64,000 nucleotides of DNA from Serratia fonticola. GTDB lineage: Bacteria > Pseudomonadota > Gammaproteobacteria > Enterobacterales > Enterobacteriaceae. The position numbers and the translations under genes are program-made. Below are positions 15,569 through 28,779 of this stretch, piece after piece. Numbering within the stretch: position 1 is the stretch's first letter; the number at the start of each line of letters is the position of its first letter. The stretch covers positions 2,232,001 to 2,296,000 of the forward strand of contig NZ_CP011254.1 in the NCBI RefSeq assembly GCF_001006005.1, read 5' to 3'. Below the pieces are notes generated by a model. The model saw only the letters and a program-made list of their open reading frames with translations. It made no database searches and had not been told where the DNA came from.

Positions 15569-16159
15569 ATGCTACGTAACCCGATTCATTTACGCTTGGA
15601 AAAGCTGGAAAGCTGGCAGCATTTGACCTTTATGGCCTGCCTGTGCGAGCGTATGTACCCGAATTACCAGATGTTCTGTCTGCAGACGGAGTTTGGCGAC
15701 CCGGCCGTTTATCGCCGTATCCTGGACTTGGTCTGGGAAACGCTGGTGGTGAAAGACGCCAAGGTCAACTTTGACAGCCAGCTGGAAAAGTTGGAAGAGG
15801 CGATCCCGTCGGCAGAAGATTACGATCTTTACGGCGTTTACCCAGCGATCGATGCCTGCATTGCATTAGGGGAATTGATCCATTCGCGCCTCAGCGGAGA
15901 GACGTTGGAGCACGCCATTGCCATCAGCGAAACCTCAATTCGCACCGTGGCGATGTTGGAAATGACCCAAGCTGGCAAAGAAATGACCGACGAAGAGCTG
16001 AAAATTCTGCCTGCCGTTGAGGAAGAATGGGACATTCAATGGGAGATTTTCCGCCTGTTGGCCGCCTGCGAAGAGCGTGATCTGGATCTGATCAAAGGGT
16101 TACGATCTGACCTGCGCGAGGCCGCGGTGAGTAACATTGGGATAAATTTAACGCAATAA
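15569..16159 (+). CDS. yjaG: YjaG family protein (DUF416)
   Basis: A 196-residue soluble acidic protein, conserved among enterics in this exact position between nfi and hupA. It starts MLRNPIHLRLEKLESWQHLTFMACLCERMYPNY and consists mostly of predicted helices. No catalytic motif is apparent and I do not assign a function. The ribosome-binding site (TAAGAGAG) is weak. Confidence 0.88.
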   Translation: MLRNPIHLRLEKLESWQHLTFMACLCERMYPNYQMFCLQTEFGDPAVYRRILDLVWETLVVKDAKVNFDSQLEKLEEAIPSAEDYDLYGVYPAIDACIALGELIHSRLSGETLEHAIAISETSIRTVAMLEMTQAGKEMTDEELKILPAVEEEWDIQWEIFRLLAACEERDLDLIKGLRSDLREAAVSNIGINLTQ

Positions 16160-16348
16160 GGCAAGAAAACGTGATTTAACGTCTGATTTGTCGTGCCTTA
16201 AGGCTTCACATCCGCACCCTGTCTGGTCTACATTTGGGGGGCGAAAAAAAAGTGGCTATCGGTGCGTGTATGCAGGAGAGTGCTGTCCATCGGCATATCC
16301 GTCGCACTCGATGCTTTGCAAACGATAAACACACTGTAAGGATAACTT

Positions 16349-16624
16349 ATGAACAAGACTCAACTGATTGATGTAATCGCAGAGAAGGCTGACCTTTCCA
16401 AGGCTCAAGCTAAGCTGGCTCTGGAATCTACCCTGGCTGCCATTACTGAGTCCCTGAAAGAAGGTGATGCAGTACAATTGGTTGGTTTCGGTACTTTCAA
16501 GGTAAACCATCGTAGCGAGCGCACTGGCCGCAACCCACAGACTGGTAAAGAAATCAAAATCGCAGCAGCTAACGTGCCTGCGTTCGTTTCTGGTAAAGCA
16601 CTGAAAGACGCGGTTAAGTCTTAA
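16349..16624 (+). CDS. hupA: DNA-binding protein HU-alpha
   Basis: Nucleoid-associated histone-like protein, alpha chain of HU, which bends DNA without strong sequence preference. 91 residues, one serine longer than E. coli HupA. The DNA-binding arm [26 protein letters not shown] at 47-72 is intact, with the proline that intercalates in DNA. TAAGGAT precedes the ATG. About 190 bases upstream hold its promoter region, where I cannot mark elements with confidence. A terminator follows 27 bases after the stop. Confidence 0.98.
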   Translation: MNKTQLIDVIAEKADLSKAQAKLALESTLAAITESLKEGDAVQLVGFGTFKVNHRSERTGRNPQTGKEIKIAAANVPAFVSGKALKDAVKS

Positions 16625-16628
16625 TCGC

Positions 16629-17330
16629 GTGTTGCAGAAAGGTTTAAACAGGGGGGCGTTGGCGCCCCTTTTGTTTATTCAACGGGCACTCATGGCGGTG
16701 ACGGTTGTTGCTGCCTTGAGTGCTTGTAGTTTCCGTTCTGCCCCGCCAACCTTTACCGCCAGCGGCTTTGTGGCCGATCAGGGGGTAATGCGGGTGTGGC
16801 GGATGGATGACGGCCAGCAGCGGCCAGTGGCGCTGTTGAGTGTCTACAGCCCTTATCGCGGGCCGGGTACCGTCACAACGCTGTATGAATATCAACGCGG
16901 CGTGTTGTACCAAATCAAACGCACCGATGCCGATGGCGATCGCGACTCTATTCAACTGCGTTTCACCGCCAACGGTACCGTCAGCTTTATGCAGCGCCAA
17001 CTGGCCACGCAGCGCCAGAAGCTCTCCAACGATGAAGTCGTGCTCTATCAATATCAGGCACGGCGGATACTGGAATTGAGCGATGCGCTTAATGCCGGCC
17101 GTGTACGGCTGTTACAGGGGCACTGGCAGCAGGGCGCGGTGAAACTGTGCAACGGCGAAGTCGTGAAGCCAGGTTTGGACCAACAGGCCGAAGAGTGGAT
17201 CATGCGGCGTGCGGCCAACAGCAGTCAGCCAGTGAACGTAGCCTGGTTGGATGGGCCGGAAGGTCGTGAGCTGTTATTGGTGGCAAATAATGATTTCTGC
17301 AGTTGGGAACCCACCAAAGACACCCTGTAG
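16629..17330 (+). CDS. yjaH: YjaH-like lipoprotein (DUF1481)
   Basis: Conserved enteric envelope protein of unknown role, always next to hupA. The lipobox LSAC gives a lipid-modified cysteine after a hydrophobic stretch ALMAVTVVAALSAC, so the mature protein is probably anchored in a membrane facing the periplasm. Recognisable parts are ASGFVADQGVMRVWR and VSFMQRQLA. The start is uncertain: GTG 16629 gives 233 residues but its first 15 codons contain the hupA terminator hairpin; TTG 16671 (giving an Arg plus hydrophobic signal) and ATG 16692 are alternatives. Confidence 0.8.
   Translation: MLQKGLNRGALAPLLFIQRALMAVTVVAALSACSFRSAPPTFTASGFVADQGVMRVWRMDDGQQRPVALLSVYSPYRGPGTVTTLYEYQRGVLYQIKRTDADGDRDSIQLRFTANGTVSFMQRQLATQRQKLSNDEVVLYQYQARRILELSDALNAGRVRLLQGHWQQGAVKLCNGEVVKPGLDQQAEEWIMRRAANSSQPVNVAWLDGPEGRELLLVANNDFCSWEPTKDTL
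16653..16678 (+). terminator. hupA terminator
   Basis: GGGGCG (16653-16658) pairs with CGCCCC (16663-16668) across TTGG, followed by TTTTGTTT. It lies within the longest possible reading of yjaH, which argues that yjaH starts after it or is read from transcripts that pass it. Confidence 0.85.
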
Positions 17331-17334
17331 CGCA

Positions 17335-17359
17335 TAAAAAAGGCCCTGCGAACAGAGCC
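17335..17359 (-). terminator. purHD operon terminator
   Basis: On the minus strand GGCTCTG pairs with CAGGGCC (one G-T pair) across TTCG, followed by six T. It lies about 75 bases past the purD stop, beyond a REP-like palindrome. Confidence 0.75.
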
Positions 17360-17392
17360 TGAGACTTTTAAAACGCCACCGAGCGACACGTA

Positions 17393-17413
17393 GGGGCGCT
17401 GCATGCTGCGCCC
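17393..17413. repeat. REP-like GC palindrome, copy 2
   Basis: GGGCGC and GCGCCC arms flank TGCATGCT between convergent yjaH and purD. Preceded by CGTAG, which is shared by copies 4 and 5 in inverted sense. Confidence 0.75.
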
Positions 17414-17433
17414 ATCTAGATAATCAATACCTA

Positions 17434-18717
17434 TTACTTTTCGCGTGCGATAGCACGGTAGCCAATATCCTTGCGGCAGAAACTGTCTTGCCACTGAATA
17501 CCTTCCGCTAGCTGATAGGCTAACTGCTGAGCCTGAGCCACCGTTGTGCCCAAGGCCGTAACGCATAGTACACGCCCGCCGTTGGTCACGACGTCATTCC
17601 CTTGCATACGCGTTCCGGCATGGAACACTTTGCCATTGGCATCTTCTTGCTGAGGCAAGCCGTGGATCACATCCCCTTGGCGATAATCCGCAGGATAGCC
17701 GCCAGCCGCCAACACCACGCCGAGAGCAGGGCGTTCATCCCACTCGGAAGTTTTCTCATCCAGCTTGCCTTCGGCCCCAGCCAGGCAGAGTTCAACCAGA
17801 TCGGAGCGCAGGCGCAGCATGATCGGCTGAGTTTCCGGGTCGCCAAAGCGGCAGTTGAATTCGATCACCTTGGGTTGACCATCCTCAGCAATCATCAGGC
17901 CAGCGTACAGGAAGCCGACATAGGTGTTGCCTTCCGCCGCCATGCCGCGCACGGTTGGCCAGATCACCTGGTCCATTACGCGCTGGTGGATTTCATCCGT
18001 CACCACTGGCGCTGGCGAGTAGGCGCCCATGCCGCCGGTATTCGGGCCGGTATCGCCGTCACCGACACGTTTATGATCCTGGCTGGTGGCCATTGGCACC
18101 ACATTCTTACCATCGACCATGACGATAAAGCTGGCTTCTTCGCCTGTCAGGAACTCCTCAACCACGATGCGATGCCCGGCGTCACCAAATGCATTACCTG
18201 CCAGCATGTCCTGAATGGCGTCTTCGGCTTCCTGCAACGTCATCGCGACGATCACGCCTTTGCCTGCCGCCAGGCCATCTGCCTTGATGACAATCGGTGC
18301 ACCTTGGCGGCGTACGTAGGCCAAGGCGGGTTCCACTTCGGTAAAGTTCTGGTATGCAGCGCTTGGGATAGCGTGGCGAGCCAGGAAATCCTTGGTAAAG
18401 GCTTTGGAGCCTTCAAGCTGTGCTGCGGCCTGCGACGGGCCAAAGATTTTCAACCCGGCAGCCTGGAAGGCATCTACCACACCGATCACCAGCGGCGCTT
18501 CCGGGCCTACGATGGTCAGGCCGATGGCGTTGTCCTTGGCAAAGGCAACCAGCGCCGGGATATCGGTTGGGGCGATATCGACGTTGGTCAGATTGCTTTC
18601 CAATGCGGTACCCGCATTACCTGGGGCCACGTAAACCGTATCTGCCAATGGCGATTGGGCCGCTTTCCAGGCCAGCGCATGTTCACGCCCGCCGTTGCCA
18701 ATAATTAAAATATTCAT
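17434..18717 (-). CDS. purD: phosphoribosylamine-glycine ligase PurD
   Basis: Second step of de novo purine synthesis: ATP-dependent joining of phosphoribosylamine with glycine. 427 residues; begins MNILIIGNGGREHALAWK with the N-terminal Rossmann-like GNGGREHAL, then an ATP-grasp domain with KADGLAAGKGV near residues 145-155, GDGDTGPNTGGMGAYSP near 210-225 and the metal-binding EFNCRFGDPETQ. The ATG at 18717 fits the family; the frame is open 12 codons further. Second gene of the purHD operon, 49 bases after purH. Confidence 0.98.
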   Translation of the reverse strand: MNILIIGNGGREHALAWKAAQSPLADTVYVAPGNAGTALESNLTNVDIAPTDIPALVAFAKDNAIGLTIVGPEAPLVIGVVDAFQAAGLKIFGPSQAAAQLEGSKAFTKDFLARHAIPSAAYQNFTEVEPALAYVRRQGAPIVIKADGLAAGKGVIVAMTLQEAEDAIQDMLAGNAFGDAGHRIVVEEFLTGEEASFIVMVDGKNVVPMATSQDHKRVGDGDTGPNTGGMGAYSPAPVVTDEIHQRVMDQVIWPTVRGMAAEGNTYVGFLYAGLMIAEDGQPKVIEFNCRFGDPETQPIMLRLRSDLVELCLAGAEGKLDEKTSEWDERPALGVVLAAGGYPADYRQGDVIHGLPQQEDANGKVFHAGTRMQGNDVVTNGGRVLCVTALGTTVAQAQQLAYQLAEGIQWQDSFCRKDIGYRAIAREK

Positions 18718-18766
18718 CAGGTGCTCCATAAACGGCGTGCGCATTGAGCGCACGCAGCAAAAGGGA

Positions 18767-20356
18767 TTAATGGCGGAAGTGGCGCATGTCGGTGAAGATC
18801 ATCGCGATGCCGTGTTCGTTGGCCGCCGCAATCACTTCATCATCACGAATCGAACCACCCGGCTGGATCACGCAGGTAATACCCACCGCTGCAGCCGCAT
18901 CAATACCGTCACGGAACGGGAAGAAGGCGTCAGACGCCATGGCGGAGCCTTTGACTTCCAGCCCTTCGTCAGCGGCTTTGATCCCGGCGATCTTGGCGGA
19001 GTAAACGCGGCTCATCTGCCCGGCGCCTATGCCGATGGTCATGTTGTCGCGCGCATAGACGATGGCGTTGGATTTGACGAACTTGGCCACTTTCCAGCAG
19101 AACAGCGCATCACGCAGCTCCTGAGCGGTTGGCTGGCGTTCAGATACCACGCGCAAATCGGCTTCGATCACCATACCCAGATCGCGATCCTGCACTAACA
19201 GACCACCGTTGACGCGTTTAAAGTCCAGCCCGGCGATGCGCTGTTGCCATTGGCCACAGGCCAGCACGCGTACGTTCTGTTTCGCTGCCAGCAGAGTGCG
19301 GGCTTCTTCACTGATGCTTGGCGCGATGATGACTTCAACAAACTGACGGCTGATGATCGCCTGTGCCGTTTTGGCATCCAGTTCACGGTTGAAGGCAATA
19401 ATGCCGCCAAAGGCCGAGGTTGGATCGGTTTGGTAGGCGCGCTCATAGGCAGCAAACAGGTTCTCACCGATAGCAACGCCACAAGGGTTGGCATGCTTGA
19501 CGATCACGCAGGCCGGTTCGGCAAATTCTTTCACACATTCCAGCGCCGCATCGGTATCGGCGATGTTGTTGTAGGAAAGTGCTTTACCCTGTAGCTGGTC
19601 GGCGGTGGCCACGGAGGCCTCCTGCACATTCTCTTCTATATAGAAGGCGGCTTGCTGGTGGCTGTTTTCACCGTAACGCATATCCTGCTTCTTGATGTAG
19701 TTCAGGTTCAGCGTACGTGGGAAGCGGCCAGAAGGCTGCTCGGTTTCACCGTGATAAGGCGGCACCAGGGTACCAAAGTAGTTGGCGATCATGCTGTCAT
19801 AGGCGGCGGTATGCTCAAACGCTTTGATCGCCAGGTCGAAACGGGTTGGGTACAACAGTGAACCGTTGTTGTTATCCATCTCGGTGATCACTGCGGCGTA
19901 GTCACTGCTCTTGACCACGATGGCCACGTCTTTATGGTTCTTGGCGGCCGAGCGCACCATGGTTGGGCCACCGATATCGATATTCTCTACGGCGTCTTCC
20001 AGCGAGCAATCTGGGCGAGCGACGGTCTGCGCGAAGGGATACAGGTTTACCACTACCATATCGATCGGTTGGATCGCATGTTGTTCCATGATGGCATCGT
20101 CCTGGCCGCGACGGCCCAGAATGCCACCGTGCACTTTCGGGTGCAGGGTTTTGACTCGTCCGTCCATCATCTCCGGGAAGCCGGTGTAGTCGGAAACTTC
20201 GGTAACAGGCAGACCGGCATCGGCCAGCAGGCGGGCAGTGCCACCGGTGGAGAGTAATTCGACGCCTCTCTGGGAGAGGGCTTCGGCGAATTCAACGATT
20301 CCGGCTTTGTCGGACACGCTGAGCAGGGCCCGGCGGATTGGACGAGGTTGTTGCAT
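18767..20356 (-). CDS. purH: bifunctional AICAR transformylase / IMP cyclohydrolase PurH
   Basis: Catalyses the last two steps to IMP. 529 residues as in E. coli. The N-terminal MGS-like cyclohydrolase domain covers about 1-195 ([38 protein letters not shown]); the transformylase domain follows with [22 protein letters not shown] and the C-terminal [12 protein letters not shown]. The ATG at 20356 has AAGGGAT upstream; the open frame extending to 20626 runs through the promoter and PurR box and is not coding. First gene of purHD, divergent from the rRNA operon as E. coli purH is from rrnE. Confidence 0.98.
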   Translation of the reverse strand: MQQPRPIRRALLSVSDKAGIVEFAEALSQRGVELLSTGGTARLLADAGLPVTEVSDYTGFPEMMDGRVKTLHPKVHGGILGRRGQDDAIMEQHAIQPIDMVVVNLYPFAQTVARPDCSLEDAVENIDIGGPTMVRSAAKNHKDVAIVVKSSDYAAVITEMDNNNGSLLYPTRFDLAIKAFEHTAAYDSMIANYFGTLVPPYHGETEQPSGRFPRTLNLNYIKKQDMRYGENSHQQAAFYIEENVQEASVATADQLQGKALSYNNIADTDAALECVKEFAEPACVIVKHANPCGVAIGENLFAAYERAYQTDPTSAFGGIIAFNRELDAKTAQAIISRQFVEVIIAPSISEEARTLLAAKQNVRVLACGQWQQRIAGLDFKRVNGGLLVQDRDLGMVIEADLRVVSERQPTAQELRDALFCWKVAKFVKSNAIVYARDNMTIGIGAGQMSRVYSAKIAGIKAADEGLEVKGSAMASDAFFPFRDGIDAAAAVGITCVIQPGGSIRDDEVIAAANEHGIAMIFTDMRHFRH

Positions 20357-20519
20357 GGTTTTATCCCTTGGCTTTGAGTCGCAATAAAAGAGCGTTACGT
20401 GGATCTCCACCTTGTTGCTTCTTATATAGAGGGGATTTCTTCCTATATAGAGAAGGACAGGAACAGATTCAGGTAGCGCCCCGATAAAAACGGGGATTGT
20501 TTCGTCGCGGGGAATTGTA

Positions 20520-20535
20520 GCGAAAACGTTTGCGT
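20520..20535 (-). promoter_or_regulatory. PurR operator of purHD
   Basis: The minus strand reads ACGCAAACGTTTTCGC, a 15 of 16 match to the PurR consensus ACGCAAACGTTTTCGT. It lies 164 bases before the purH ATG, immediately upstream of a TACAAT -10 element at 20519-20514, so the repressor with hypoxanthine or guanine would block the promoter. Confidence 0.92.
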
Positions 20536-20652
20536 GGCGCTCGTAAATTTTCCGACCAAATGCGTTCTGTGGATAAGTTAGTGCATAACCGGGTATAAGG
20601 GCGGGTTTTGCTGTGGAATGCAGCAAACGGTGATTTTTGTTGAAAATACCTG

Positions 20653-20680
20653 TTGCGGCCTGCGTGGAACTCCCTATAAT
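20653..20680 (+). promoter_or_regulatory. rRNA operon promoter P1
   Basis: TTGCGG (20653-20658) and TATAAT (20675-20680) are 16 bases apart, followed by the GC-rich discriminator GCGCCTCC that makes rRNA promoters sensitive to ppGpp. An AT-rich UP-element-like stretch lies just upstream. The -10 and discriminator match E. coli rrn P1 almost exactly. Confidence 0.93.
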
Positions 20681-20758
20681 GCGCCTCCATCGACACGGAA
20701 CATGTGAACAACTTCACAGAGTCTCCGGGGGTCGCAGAGAAAAAACCTGAAATTAAGG

Positions 20759-20786
20759 TTGACTCTGAAAGAGGAAAGCGTAATAT
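20759..20786 (+). promoter_or_regulatory. rRNA operon promoter P2
   Basis: TTGACT (20759-20764) and TAATAT (20781-20786) with 16 bases between, 106 bases downstream of P1, the usual tandem arrangement. Confidence 0.9.
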
Positions 20787-20825
20787 ACGCCACCTCGAGT
20801 TAGCAAGCGAAAGCGCGTAACTCAC

Positions 20826-20864
20826 TGCTCTTTAACAATTTATCAGACAATCTGTGTGGGCACT
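20826..20864 (+). promoter_or_regulatory. rrn leader boxA and 5' strand of pre-16S processing stem
   Basis: TGCTCTTTAACA (20826-20837) is the boxA antitermination signal recognised by NusB-NusE. The following ATCAGACAATCTGTGTGGGC (20842-20861) can pair with 22571-22590 behind the 16S gene to form the long RNase III stem that frees pre-16S rRNA, with a single G-U pair. A second boxA copy lies at 22943-22954 in the spacer before 23S. Confidence 0.88.
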
Positions 20865-21003
20865 CACAAGACGATATCCAGCTACTTCGGTAGCAAAAAA
20901 ATATCAAGTCTTGAAGAGTGACCAAGCAGTAATTCATGCGAATGAATTATTACGAAAGTTAATTTTCGAGCATCGCTTCACGAGTTGAAGCAAATCAAGC
21001 TTT

Positions 21004-22544
<1,541 letters not shown>

Positions 22545-22619
22545 CCTAAAGATATGCAGTTGAGTGCAGTGTCCACACAGATTGTCTGATGAAAAAGTAA
22601 CGAGCAGAAATACCTTTAT

Positions 22620-22696
<77 letters not shown>

Positions 22697-22804
22697 AATT
22701 CGCACTTGTGCTGCGTTGCACGCGATACGTTTACACCGTAAACGTCCAGTGAGCATGCCTTGCCTGAGCGAGTGGTAAATAAAGGTTTCTGCAAGTGACT
22801 GTAT

Positions 22805-22880
22805 GGGGCTATAGCTCAGCTGGGAGAGCGCCTGCCTTGCACGCAGGAGGTCAGCGGTTCGATCCCGCTTAGCTCCACCA
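22805..22880 (+). tRNA. alaT: tRNA-Ala (TGC)
   Basis: 76 bases with encoded CCA; anticodon loop CTTGCAC with anticodon TGC. Paired with tRNA-Ile in the 16S-23S spacer. The E. coli operon at this chromosomal position (rrnE) carries tRNA-Glu instead. Confidence 0.98.
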
Positions 22881-23100
22881 TATCCATATGGTCCTTGATA
22901 ATACTTCAGAGTGTACTGGCAACAGTATGCTGCGAAGTATTTTGCTCTTTAACAATCTGGAACAAGCTGAAAATTGAAACATGACAGCTGAAACTTATCC
23001 CTCCGTAGAACTATTGGGGTAAGGATTAACCTGTCATAGAGTCTCTCAAATAAACAGCACGACAGTGTTCTCTGTTTACAGAAACACCTTCGGGTTGTGA

Positions 23101-26008
<2,908 letters not shown>

Positions 26009-26114
26009 ACAACACCCAAGGTGTTTTGAAGAGATTGAAGTAGATTTTCAGCGAAGTTCCGAGATTGGTTTCAATGGCGACACGAGAGTGAAGCGGTTGG
26101 AATGAAACAGAATT

Positions 26115-26234
26115 TGCCTGGCGGCAATAGCGCGGTGGTCCCACCTGACCCCATGCCGAACTCAGAAGTGAAACGCCGTAGCGCCGATGGTAGTGTGGGG
26201 TCTCCCCATGCGAGAGTAGGACACTGCCAGGCAT
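26115..26234 (+). rRNA. rrf: 5S ribosomal RNA
   Basis: 120 bases from TGCCTGGCGGC to GCCAGGCAT, whose ends pair. Nearly identical to E. coli 5S. Confidence 0.98.
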
Positions 26235-26248
26235 CAATTAAGCCAAGA

Positions 26249-26273
26249 GGCCATCCGCAAGGATGGCCTTTTT
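26249..26273 (+). terminator. rRNA operon terminator
   Basis: GGCCATCC and GGATGGCC pair across a GCAA tetraloop, followed by five T, 14 bases after 5S. Confidence 0.95.
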
Positions 26274-26296
26274 GCTATGGGTCGGAAATGGAAATG

Positions 26297-26534
26297 CCCC
26301 TCACCCCAGCCCTCTCCCAGAGTACCCACCGAGAACATCCTGAACACCCGTGCGGGGGAGAGGGAGCTGTCCGGCTCCGTGGGTGAGCCTGTGCGGCTTC
26401 GGCAAGTCGGAACCTTTGATGAACCCATGCCGTTTCGGCAGTGATGAGTAAGATGAAAGTTGGGGGTATTGCGCAGGAATATCGGCGGACTCGATCGGTT
26501 CCCTCTCCCTGTGGGAGAAGGTTAGGGTGAGGGG
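26297..26534. repeat. intergenic element with 22-base imperfect terminal inverted repeats (element A)
   Basis: The left end (26297-26318) and the inverse of the right end (26513-26534) share the pattern CCCCTCACCC-n-n-n-CC-n-TCTCCC, with 19 of 22 positions equal. Each end also has a local partner (GGGGGAGAGGGAG at 26354-26366; CCCTCTCCC at 26501-26509), so each half can fold on itself. This 238-base piece fills the space between the rRNA terminator and actP. It has no open frame of note. It resembles REP doublets (REPINs) or small non-autonomous elements; element B at 58788-58944 has the same termini. Confidence 0.7.
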
Positions 26535-26627
26535 TCATTACTCGATCTGACAAATTAACCTGCCGGAAGACCCAGCAGGCTAACTCTTTAAAGCGGGGCC
26601 GAGTCAACCTCAGCCCAAATCAATGCC

Positions 26628-28280
26628 TTAGTGTGCACTCCCCTGCGAAATCCCCAACCCCGTTTGTGAACGTACAAACTGGGAACGGAATTTAACGCGT
26701 TCTTGCTGCCCAACCAACGAATTGTCGGTCACAGAGAAGAACCAGGTGCCGATAAAGGCGACCAGCATAGAGAACAGCGCTGGATATTCGTAAGGATAAA
26801 TCGGTTTGGCATGGCCGAGGATCTGCACCCAGATAGTCGGGCCCAGGATCATCAGGATCACTGCGGTTAACAGACCAAGCCACCCGCCGATCATTGCTCC
26901 CCGCGTGGTCAGACGTGACCAGTACATGGAAAGAATGATGATTGGGAAGTTACAGCTGGCCGCAATGGAGAATGCCAGCCCCACCATAAAGGCAATGTTC
27001 TGCTTCTCAAACAGGATCCCCAGCGCGATAGCCACCACCCCGAGCAATACCACGGTGATTTTGGAGACTTTCAGCTCGTCACGCTCGGTCGCTTTGCCAT
27101 TTTTGATGACGCAGGCATAGAGATCGTGAGACACCGCCGAAGCACCTGCCAACGTTAGCCCGGCAACCACCGCCAGGATCGTGGCAAATGCCACCGCAGA
27201 GATAAATCCAAGGAAGAAGTTACCCCCCACTGCGTTAGCCAGATGCACCGCCGCCATGTTCGTTCCGCCCAGCAATGCCCCACTGGCATCTTTGAAGGCC
27301 GGATTGCCACTGACCAGCAGGATCGCGCCGAAACCGATAATAAAGGTCAGGATATAGAAGTAACCGATAAAACCGGTGGCATAGAACACGCTCTTACGCG
27401 CTTCTTTGGCATCGCTAACGGTGAAGAAACGCATCAGGATATGTGGCAAACCGGCGGTACCGAACATCAATGCCAGACCCAGGGAGAGGGCGGATATAGG
27501 GTCGGAGACCAGTCCGCCCGGGCTCATGATGGCAAGCCCTTTCGGGTGCACCTTCACGGCTTCGGCAAACAGGGTATTGAAGTCAAAGTTGACGGATTTC
27601 ATCACCATCAGCGCCATAAAGCTGGCACCGGCCAACAGCAGCACGGCCTTGATGATTTGCACCCAGGTGGTAGCCAGCATGCCACCGAACAGGACATACA
27701 GCACCATCAATATACCGACCAAGACAACGGCGACGTGGTAATTGAGGCCGAATAGCAGCTGGATCAATTTGCCCGCGCCCACCATCTGGGCGATCAGATA
27801 CAGTGCTACCACCACCAGGGAACCACAGGCTGAAAGGGAGCGGATCGGCTTCTGTTTCAGGCGGTAAGAGGCCACGTCGGCGAAAGTATAGCGACCAAGG
27901 TTGCGCAGCCGCTCGGCAATCAGGAATAAAATAATTGGCCAACCAATCAGGAAGCCGATGGAATAAATCAGCCCATCATAGCCGGAGGTATAAACCAGCG
28001 CGGAGATACCGAGGAACGATGCCGCAGACATAAAGTCGCCGGCGATAGCCAAGCCATTTTGCAACCCGGTGATGCGCCCGCCAGCGGTATAGTAATCCTG
28101 ACGAGATCGGGTACGTTTGGAAGCCCAGTAGGTGATGTAAAGGGTGGCACCGACGAACAGCAGGAACATGATGATGGCCTGGATGTTCAGTGGTTGGCGC
28201 TGTACTGCACCCCCAATCGCATCGGCATGGCTTAGGCCTGGCAGGGCCAACAGTGCGGTAGCTGAAAGTAGGCGCTTCAT
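26628..28280 (-). CDS. actP: acetate permease, sodium:solute symporter family
   Basis: Imports acetate and glycolate with cation coupling. 550 residues, thirteen or so membrane segments, sodium:solute symporter family. The N-terminus [21 protein letters not shown] looks like a cleavable signal. Family segments such as [43 protein letters not shown] and [26 protein letters not shown] are present. It overlaps yjcH by four bases (ATGA) and ends the acs-yjcH-actP operon. Confidence 0.96.
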   Translation of the reverse strand: MKRLLSATALLALPGLSHADAIGGAVQRQPLNIQAIIMFLLFVGATLYITYWASKRTRSRQDYYTAGGRITGLQNGLAIAGDFMSAASFLGISALVYTSGYDGLIYSIGFLIGWPIILFLIAERLRNLGRYTFADVASYRLKQKPIRSLSACGSLVVVALYLIAQMVGAGKLIQLLFGLNYHVAVVLVGILMVLYVLFGGMLATTWVQIIKAVLLLAGASFMALMVMKSVNFDFNTLFAEAVKVHPKGLAIMSPGGLVSDPISALSLGLALMFGTAGLPHILMRFFTVSDAKEARKSVFYATGFIGYFYILTFIIGFGAILLVSGNPAFKDASGALLGGTNMAAVHLANAVGGNFFLGFISAVAFATILAVVAGLTLAGASAVSHDLYACVIKNGKATERDELKVSKITVVLLGVVAIALGILFEKQNIAFMVGLAFSIAASCNFPIIILSMYWSRLTTRGAMIGGWLGLLTAVILMILGPTIWVQILGHAKPIYPYEYPALFSMLVAFIGTWFFSVTDNSLVGQQERVKFRSQFVRSQTGLGISQGSAH

Positions 28281-28588
28281 TGTTGTACCTCACGCAGGAT
28301 TTCAGCATTCAGGCGATCGAATTCACCGTTGGCACGATAAACATAGATCCCGGTTAACACGAAAGAAATCACGATCAATCCCACGCCAACCGGGATCCCA
28401 CGGGTAATGGTTAATCCGGGACCAAGTGGAGTCCCCAGCCACTGAGGATCGAAGGCGATCAGTAAGATAAAGCCGACGTACAGCGCGAGTGTGATCAGTG
28501 ACAGGAGCCAGGCGAAACGGCTGCGCTTTTGCACCAGCTCCTGAAAGCGCGGGTTTTCTTCAATCCTTTGATAAATATCTTCATTCAT
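28277..28588 (-). CDS. yjcH: YjcH inner-membrane protein (DUF485)
   Basis: A 103-residue protein with two membrane segments (about 28-50 and 64-88), beginning [32 protein letters not shown]485 members are found with acetate permeases, and the four-base overlap with actP suggests coupled production and perhaps a complex. Its exact role is not settled. Confidence 0.93.
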   Translation of the reverse strand: MNEDIYQRIEENPRFQELVQKRSRFAWLLSLITLALYVGFILLIAFDPQWLGTPLGPGLTITRGIPVGVGLIVISFVLTGIYVYRANGEFDRLNAEILREVQQ

Positions 28589-28675
28589 CCGAGTTTCTCC
28601 AATAGGTATTGAACAAGTACGCCACGCGATACCCTTCCAGCTGGCAAATCGGCGCTCTGCGGGCCGCTTTGACCC

Positions 28676-28765
28676 ATCCCAGCCAAATGTCTGGGATCGG
28701 CTTTACTGCAGTTGAAAGCTTTCAGGTATACAGGCCGTTCAGCTGCGCATGGCAGACGAACGGCC
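28676..28765 (-). repeat. two inverted repeats between acs and yjcH
   Basis: ATCCCAG and CTGGGAT (28676-28682, 28691-28697), and GGCCGTTC and GAACGGCC (28733-28740, 28758-28765), could form RNA hairpins in the 191-base gap between acs and yjcH. They could lower the yield of downstream messages relative to acs or protect acs mRNA ends. No T run follows either. Confidence 0.5.
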
Positions 28766-28779
28766 GGAGGCAGCGCGGA

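Noticed and set aside
17602..18708. 368-codon open frame opposite purD
   Set aside because: Purely antisense to a conserved gene with no motif or start signal.
26102..26386. Open frames inside 5S, 16S and 23S rRNA genes
   Set aside because: They lie in structural RNA and in its terminator.
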